64,000 nucleotides of DNA, taken from positions 122,198 to 186,197 of the forward strand of contig NZ_JSEO01000012.1 in assembly GCF_001624705.1 (NCBI RefSeq). The letters are read 5' to 3'. Made by a program: the position numbers and the translations under genes. Of this stretch, positions 59,641 through 64,000 are shown piece after piece. The notes beneath the pieces were generated by a model. It had not been told where the DNA came from. It did no database searches and was given only the letters and a program-made list of their open reading frames with translations. Each line of letters opens with the position of its first letter. The stretch's first letter is position 1. The stretch is from Marinomonas sp. SBI8L. GTDB lineage: Bacteria > Pseudomonadota > Gammaproteobacteria > Pseudomonadales > Marinomonadaceae.

Positions 59641-60261
59641 ATGGAAATTGCACTACTAACAGTCTTTATTCCCACCTTTTTTTTTGTTTCTCTAACACCT
59701 GGTATGTGTATGACACTTGCCATGACAATGGGCATGACTATTGGTGTTAAGCGTGCTTTATGGATGATGCTTGGCGAGCTTATTGGTGTGGGATTAGTGG
59801 CGGCATTAGCTGCGGTTGGTGTAGCAGCGCTATTATTAAATTATCCTAATTTCTTCTTGGCTTTCAAAATTCTTGGTGGACTTTATCTTGCTTATATTGG
59901 TGTGCAAATGTGGCGCTCAAAAGGCAAGATGGCAATACAACTTGAACAAGAAAAAGAGCAAGCGAGTCGAAGGGAGCTTGCTCTACAAGGTTTTGTTACA
60001 GCCATTGCCAACCCTAAAGGTTGGGCATTCTTTGTTGCGCTGTTACCACCATTTTTAAATCCAGAGCAAGCACTCACATCTCAGTTGATTACACTGATTA
60101 GTGTGATTCTAACCTTAGAGTTTATTTGCCTCATGATCTATGCAAGTGGCGGCAGAACATTACGAACCTTGCTACTTCAATCTAGCAATGTAAGGGCTAT
60201 GAATCGTTTTTCTGGTAGCTTGATGGTAGGAGTAGGAGCTTGGCTAGGCCTTGGTAGCTAG
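59641..60261 (+). CDS. LysE/RhtB-family amino-acid exporter
   Basis: The 206-residue protein has about six membrane helices and the family start SLTPGMCMTLAMTMGMTIG, then GGLYLAYIGVQMW and NPKGWAFFVALLPPFL. Such proteins export amino acids or derivatives. The substrate is not predictable here. GAGG precedes the ATG. Confidence 0.9.
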   Translation: MEIALLTVFIPTFFFVSLTPGMCMTLAMTMGMTIGVKRALWMMLGELIGVGLVAALAAVGVAALLLNYPNFFLAFKILGGLYLAYIGVQMWRSKGKMAIQLEQEKEQASRRELALQGFVTAIANPKGWAFFVALLPPFLNPEQALTSQLITLISVILTLEFICLMIYASGGRTLRTLLLQSSNVRAMNRFSGSLMVGVGAWLGLGS

Positions 60262-60301
60262 GCATAACGCTGACTCATAAATATCGTAAACACACGAAAT
60301 T

Positions 60302-60338
60302 AAAAGCCTAAGACAGTTAACTTGTTTTAGGCTTTTTT
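60302..60338. terminator. Intrinsic terminator between lysE-like gene and topB
   Basis: AAAAGCCTAA (60302-60311) pairs with TTAGGCTTTT (60327-60336) and the stem extends inward through AGACA/TGTTT, with runs of A and T on either side. Confidence 0.85.
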
Positions 60339-62260
60339 GTGTACTTTGCCCCTGCTTTTTTACGGTAAGTGGATTTCTTTTTATAAGGTTTTTTACTTGG
60401 GCTAGGCAGTGTGGCAAACACTTCAACATTAGTTGTTTTAGCTTGCTCAATGAGCTGAAGTAAATTTGTTTGTAGCTCATCCATGAAATTTAAGTAGGAG
60501 CCACTGCCTTGGCAAATATCATTTAGGCCCGCTTCCCATTTCGCTGTCATATCGGGTGTGATTAAGCTCTCTGGTAAACTATGAATAAGGGCTCTACCTG
60601 TTTCAGTGGAAATAATGTTTTTGCCCTGTCGTTTTAGGAAGTTTCGACGAAAGAGTAATTCAATAATCCCTGCTCGTGTTGCTTCTGTTCCCAGGCCATC
60701 GGTTTCTTTTAAAATAGCTTTAATGTCTGCTTGCTTTACATAGCGGCTAATACCTGTCATGGCAGCAAGTAAGCTCGCATCAGTAAAGGCCGGTGGCGGT
60801 GTTGTCACCTTAGAAATAAGCTCTCCTTTATGACAAAACAAGACATCACCTATGGCAACTTTAGGCAAGATATTGCCTTCTTCCTCATCTTTCTTTTTCT
60901 CTGGTAACAGTGCTTTCCATCCTTGCGAAAGGCTAGTATGGCCTTTACTGCGAAATAGACCTCCCGCAATAATAAGTTCAATAATTGAATCTAGGTACTC
61001 ATAGTGAGGATAAAACTGCATCAAGTATTGTCGAGCGATCAGCTCATACAGTTTTTTCTCTGATTGCGATAAGCCGTCAATATTCGCTTGTTTAGCTGTT
61101 GGGATAATCGCGTGGTGTGCTTGTACTTCTTTATCGTTCCAAGCCTTAGAGCGTTGGCTGGTATTGGCTTTATTTAACTTATCTTGCCATTGTGGCAAGT
61201 TATTTCTCAAGCTTTTAATAACACCTGGTGCATCTTTAAATTGTTCGTTCGGTAAATAACGACTGTCGGATCTTGGGTAAGTAATCAGTTGATGTCTTTC
61301 ATAGAGAGCCTGACAGGTATCTAGTACTTGTTGAGCTGACATAGAAAAGGCTTTAGCAGCATCTATCTGTAAACTGGAAAGGCTATAGGGTAAAGGAGGT
61401 GCTTGACGCTTATTCTTATATTGCGCTTGATGCACTTTAGCGTCTTGTCCTTGAATGCGCTTTATCACATTTTCAGCTAACGCTTTATTTAACACTCTAC
61501 CTTCACTGTCCATATGAGGCGCGCAAGCTTCACTCGGAATCCACTTCGCTTTAAAGGCTTCATTTTTAGGTGTTTCTATATTGGCTAAGACTTGGAAGAA
61601 GTCTTTAGGGGTAAAGTTTTCTCTTTCTGCGTCTCGTTTTACGACTAAACCTAAAATAGGAGTTTGTACTCTCCCTATTGATAGTACGCCTTGATAACCA
61701 CCTTGTTTACCTTTAATGGTATAAGCACGGGTTAAATTAATACCGTGTAACCAATCTGCTCTGGCTCTGGCTAAGGCAGATCTTGAAAGCGCTGAAAACT
61801 CTTTATTTGGTCGTAATTGACCCAGTGATTTTTTTACAGCAGAAGGGGTAAGGTCACTAATGAGTAGGCGCTGGATATTATCTTGTTTTGCTTTTGATAC
61901 TTTTAGATAGTGTATAACTTCATCAACTAGAAGCTGTCCTTCTCGGTCAGGATCTCCTGCATGGACTAATTGGCTAGATTTCTTGATGAGCTTTTTAAGT
62001 ACATTAAGCTGCTTTCGAGTTTTGCTTTTTTCTTGCCATTGCCAAGTCTCTGGCACAATGGGTAAATGATCCAATTGCCAACTTTTATAGACAGGGTTGT
62101 ATGCATCAGGCTCGGCTTGTTCTAGAAGGTGGCCAATACACCAGCTCACACAATCGCCATTAGGGAGCCAGATACAGCCATCTTCTTTCTTTTGCGGCTT
62201 AGGAAAGGCTGAGGCGATAGCACGGGCTAGACTGGGTTTTTCGGCAATATAGAGAATCAT
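60317..62260 (-). CDS. topB: DNA topoisomerase III
   Basis: TopB is a type IA topoisomerase that decatenates and resolves replication and recombination intermediates. The 647-residue protein has an N-terminal Toprim domain (ILYIAEKPSLARAIA, HAGDPDREGQLLVDEV) and the active-site tyrosine in QLITYPRSDSRYLP (about residue 325). The C-terminal tail is Lys-rich. Length is close to E. coli TopB (653 residues). A perfect 13-bp hairpin sits on its ribosome-binding region. Confidence 0.95.
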   Translation of the reverse strand: MILYIAEKPSLARAIASAFPKPQKKEDGCIWLPNGDCVSWCIGHLLEQAEPDAYNPVYKSWQLDHLPIVPETWQWQEKSKTRKQLNVLKKLIKKSSQLVHAGDPDREGQLLVDEVIHYLKVSKAKQDNIQRLLISDLTPSAVKKSLGQLRPNKEFSALSRSALARARADWLHGINLTRAYTIKGKQGGYQGVLSIGRVQTPILGLVVKRDAERENFTPKDFFQVLANIETPKNEAFKAKWIPSEACAPHMDSEGRVLNKALAENVIKRIQGQDAKVHQAQYKNKRQAPPLPYSLSSLQIDAAKAFSMSAQQVLDTCQALYERHQLITYPRSDSRYLPNEQFKDAPGVIKSLRNNLPQWQDKLNKANTSQRSKAWNDKEVQAHHAIIPTAKQANIDGLSQSEKKLYELIARQYLMQFYPHYEYLDSIIELIIAGGLFRSKGHTSLSQGWKALLPEKKKDEEEGNILPKVAIGDVLFCHKGELISKVTTPPPAFTDASLLAAMTGISRYVKQADIKAILKETDGLGTEATRAGIIELLFRRNFLKRQGKNIISTETGRALIHSLPESLITPDMTAKWEAGLNDICQGSGSYLNFMDELQTNLLQLIEQAKTTNVEVFATLPSPSKKPYKKKSTYRKKAGAKYTKKPKTS

Positions 62261-62263
62261 GTA

Positions 62264-62297
62264 AGACTGCTACTGTGTTTTTATACAGTAGCAGTCT
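62264..62297 (-). promoter_or_regulatory. Perfect 13-bp hairpin on the topB start region
   Basis: AGACTGCTACTGT (62264-62276) pairs exactly with 62285-62297 around an 8-base loop. It ends 4 bases before the topB start codon, so a ribosome-binding site would lie inside the stem. No T-run follows, so it is not an ordinary terminator for the upstream usp gene. Confidence 0.6.
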
Positions 62298-62325
62298 ATC
62301 TAAGAAGTAATTTAAAGGCCAGTAA

Positions 62326-62805
62326 TTATCTTAGTGGGATAACCATAACAGGCACTTGGCTTTGATGAATGACTTTGTTTGCAGTTGAGCCAATGATCAT
62401 TTGGCCAATTTTACTGTGGGTTCGGCTGTTCATAACAACAAGATCCACTTTATGATCTTCAACGGCATGTTTAATAGCGCTGCTTGCATCTTCTTGAATA
62501 ATTAAATATTCAGGCTTTTCTGGAAGCTCGTTATTATTAGCATGGTTTTCATAAAAGATGGTGATTTGAGTCTCCATTGCATCTTTAACGCTATTGAGTG
62601 CCTCTCGTCTAAGTGATTGTAACTCTTCAATTGGCAAGTAGTTATTTATCATGCTTTGAGCCTGGTGGTTCATAGGTTCTATGGCATGCATGAAAATGAT
62701 TTTGGCTTTTTGGCTGGCTGCTATCGACATCACAAGGGATAAAGATTCTTGTGTTTTATCTTCTAAATCACAGGCAAATAGAATGGTTTTAACTTGAGGT
62801 AACAT
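62326..62805 (-). CDS. Universal stress protein, UspA family
   Basis: The 159-residue protein has the Usp fold with KTILFACDLEDKTQESLSL at the N-terminus and the nucleotide-binding pattern GQMIIGSTANKVIHQSQVPVMVIP at the C-terminus. Usp proteins help survival in stress and growth arrest. GGAG precedes the start. It lies 65 bases upstream of topB on the same strand. Confidence 0.9.
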   Translation of the reverse strand: MLPQVKTILFACDLEDKTQESLSLVMSIAASQKAKIIFMHAIEPMNHQAQSMINNYLPIEELQSLRREALNSVKDAMETQITIFYENHANNNELPEKPEYLIIQEDASSAIKHAVEDHKVDLVVMNSRTHSKIGQMIIGSTANKVIHQSQVPVMVIPLR

Positions 62806-62885
62806 GGCTTAACTCCGTTTGACTATCTTGGTTATAGTGTATGCCTAGGGGAGTTAAAAGTGCTGACTTACATCATAAGCAGGTC

Positions 62886-63071
62886 TTATTTGAGATTTAA
62901 TTGAGCACTCTTTAAAGATGGGTTTGGATTCGCTTCTTGGTAGCTATCATAGAAGAAGCTGCTGCTTGCTATGATAAAAATTGCACAGACAAAAGCAATA
63001 TCCCAAGCTGGGCTGCTAGGCTTAATTTTTTGTGGATGATTTGAAATTTGATTAAAGTCAGAGAGTTTCAT
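62886..63071 (-). CDS. Fur-controlled 61-residue single-pass membrane protein
   Basis: The product has a hydrophilic N-terminus (about 1-20), one membrane helix (about 25-41, AFVCAIFIIASSSFF) and an Asn/Pro-rich C-terminal tail. I do not recognise it. AGGACG lies about 9 bases before the ATG. Its promoter is TTGAAT-16-TATAAT reading leftward, with a Fur-box-like sequence exactly in the spacer, so it should be made when iron is scarce. No iron-transport gene adjoins. Confidence 0.75.
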   Translation of the reverse strand: MKLSDFNQISNHPQKIKPSSPAWDIAFVCAIFIIASSSFFYDSYQEANPNPSLKSAQLNLK

Positions 63072-63097
63072 TTTGATCGTCCTAATTGAATAAATAA

Positions 63098-63125
63098 ATT
63101 ATAAATGATAATCAATATCATTCAA
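63098..63125 (-). promoter_or_regulatory. Fur-box promoter of the 61-residue membrane protein gene
   Basis: Reading leftward, TTGAAT (63125-63120) and TATAAT (63103-63098) have a 16-base spacer. The stretch 63101-63119 matches the Fur consensus (GATAATGATAATCATTATC) at 15 of 19 positions by eye and covers that spacer and the -10. Confidence 0.75.
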
Positions 63126-63178
63126 TATTTTTTTAACAAACTTGCATGTTTTTGCGCTTCGGTTCTATTAAATGACTG

Positions 63179-63187
63179 TGATATGAT
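63179..63187 (+). promoter_or_regulatory. Extended -10 promoter of fklB
   Basis: TGATATGAT is a TGn extended -10 element with no good -35. It would start transcription near 63194, about 30 bases before the fklB start. Confidence 0.5.
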
Positions 63188-63224
63188 GCCCGCTTTATTT
63201 ATTTAATGAAGAGAGTGAGAAATT

Positions 63225-63845
63225 ATGTCTGAACTATCGTTCGACTCAAAAGAAGCTAAAATTGGCTATGGTATTGGTCGTCAAATCGGTGATCAATTAG
63301 GTGGAAGTGATCTAGGTGATATTTCTCTACCTCACCTTTTTGCTGCAATTGAAGATTCCCTAAAAGGTGCAGAAATGCGCGTTTCTGGTGAAGATCTAGA
63401 AGCTGCTTTTGCTAGCCTACAAGAAGAAATGGAAGCTAAAACATTAGCTGCTTCTGAAGAAACGATTGCTGCAGGCGCTGCTTTCCTAGAAGAAAACAAA
63501 GCGAAAGAAGGCGTTCAAATCACTGAAAGCGGTCTTCAGTACCATGTTGTTGAAGAAGGTACAGGCGCGACTCCTACAACTGAGTCTACTGTACGTGTTC
63601 ATTATGAAGGTCGTCTAGTTGACGGTCAGGTTTTCGATAGCTCTATCGCACGTGGCGAGCCAATTGAATTCCCAGTAACTGGCGTAATTGCTGGTTGGAC
63701 TGAAGCGCTTCAGTTGATGAAAGAAGGTTCTAAATACCGTCTTACTATCCCAGCTGAATTAGCTTACGGTGCTCAAGGCGCTGGCGCTATGATCAAGCCT
63801 CACTCTGTGTTGGTATTTGATGTTGAATTGATTGCTGTAGTGTAA
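63225..63845 (+). CDS. fklB: FKBP-type peptidyl-prolyl isomerase
   Basis: The 206-residue protein has the FKBP N-terminal dimerisation domain (about 5-95) and a catalytic FKBP domain (about 100-206), with VRVHYEGRLVDGQVFDSS and PAELAYGAQGAGAMIKP. Length equals that of E. coli FklB (206 residues). It lacks a signal peptide, so it is probably cytoplasmic. The usual terminator stem after it is broken by an insertion sequence. Confidence 0.93.
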   Translation: MSELSFDSKEAKIGYGIGRQIGDQLGGSDLGDISLPHLFAAIEDSLKGAEMRVSGEDLEAAFASLQEEMEAKTLAASEETIAAGAAFLEENKAKEGVQITESGLQYHVVEEGTGATPTTESTVRVHYEGRLVDGQVFDSSIARGEPIEFPVTGVIAGWTEALQLMKEGSKYRLTIPAELAYGAQGAGAMIKPHSVLVFDVELIAVV

Positions 63846-63878
63846 TTAATTTGATCATAAAAAAAGCGAGCTTTGAAG

Positions 63879-64000
63879 TGACCCCATAAAGTTGGACGCT
63901 TTGTTAAGCTGCTTGTAAGGCCTGATATCGATACTCTATCGGTGTCAGGCCTTTTAGTTTTACCTTAATTCTTTGAGTATTGTAATACTCAATATACTCT
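63879..64000 (-). mobile_element. IS3-family insertion sequence, right part outside the window
   Basis: The end begins TGACCCCATAAAGTTGGACG at 63879, like terminal inverted repeats of IS3-family elements that end in TG...CA. The orfB transposase end is just inside. It follows the fklB gene by 33 bases. Confidence 0.85.
63904..64000 (-). CDS. IS3-family transposase OrfB, C-terminal end
   Basis: Reading leftward from the right edge, the frame ends at TAA (63904-63906). It encodes the typical last residues of IS3-family integrase domains: [11 protein letters not shown], then [10 protein letters not shown] and ALQAA. The N-terminal part and OrfA lie beyond the window. Confidence 0.88.
   Translation of the reverse strand, partial: EYIEYYNTQRIKVKLKGLTPIEYRYQALQAA

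Overview
The window reads as ordinary chromosome from a low-GC marine gammaproteobacterium of the Oceanospirillales, most like Marinomonas. This is inferred from gene content and order (fliK-like/ccm, zipA-ligA, the yci cluster, class I ccm genes, gbcB with soxBDAG), from protein similarity as I recall it, and from AT-rich spacers. I see no prophage, CRISPR array, rRNA or tRNA. The only mobile DNA is the end of an IS3-family element at the right edge.

Layout: 1-1402 (-) holds the N-terminal part of a FliK-like protein, divergent from a complete ccmABCDEFGHI cytochrome c maturation operon (1541-8326). zipA-ligA-yheU follow (8391-11713). Next come cysE, an unknown small gene, mnmC, ppiA and a SelW-like gene (11804-16103), then a yci-type block of yciI, yciB, rnm, yciO and rluB (16143-19641). 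A DUF1499 gene and an RstAB-like two-component pair follow (19657-22417), then metR, argF, grxD and a 2-Cys peroxiredoxin (22480-25753). 25824-31158 has two LysR regulators, a GFA-family protein, ldhA, a cold-shock gene and a TauE/SafE permease. 31275-39490 has a DUF2058 gene, a porin, a GGDEF-EAL protein, a ChrR-type cupin, a short DTW protein, a second cold-shock gene and a GST. bamD, rluD, pgeF and clpB form the familiar BamD/RluD neighbourhood (39545-45032).

The most coherent accessory unit is 46330-55872: a GbdR-like AraC regulator, gbcB (glycine-betaine demethylase reductase), L-serine dehydratase and the heterotetrameric sarcosine oxidase soxBDAG. Together they describe the lower route from glycine betaine through sarcosine and glycine to serine and pyruvate. 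Just before it, 45108-46052 encodes an AdoMet decarboxylase of the eukaryotic (class 2) type, which is unexpected in this setting. After it come a Pit phosphate transporter behind a Pho-box-like repeat, a tandem pair of unrecognised membrane-anchored helical proteins, a LysE exporter, topB, a universal stress protein, a tiny membrane protein with a Fur box inside its promoter, fklB, and an IS3-family element whose insertion seems to have cut the fklB terminator.

The best candidates for something undescribed are the membrane-anchored pair at 57944-59521, the Fur-controlled 61-residue protein at 62886-63071, the eukaryote-type SpeD, and a group of long perfect hairpins without U-tracts, one of which sits directly on the topB start.
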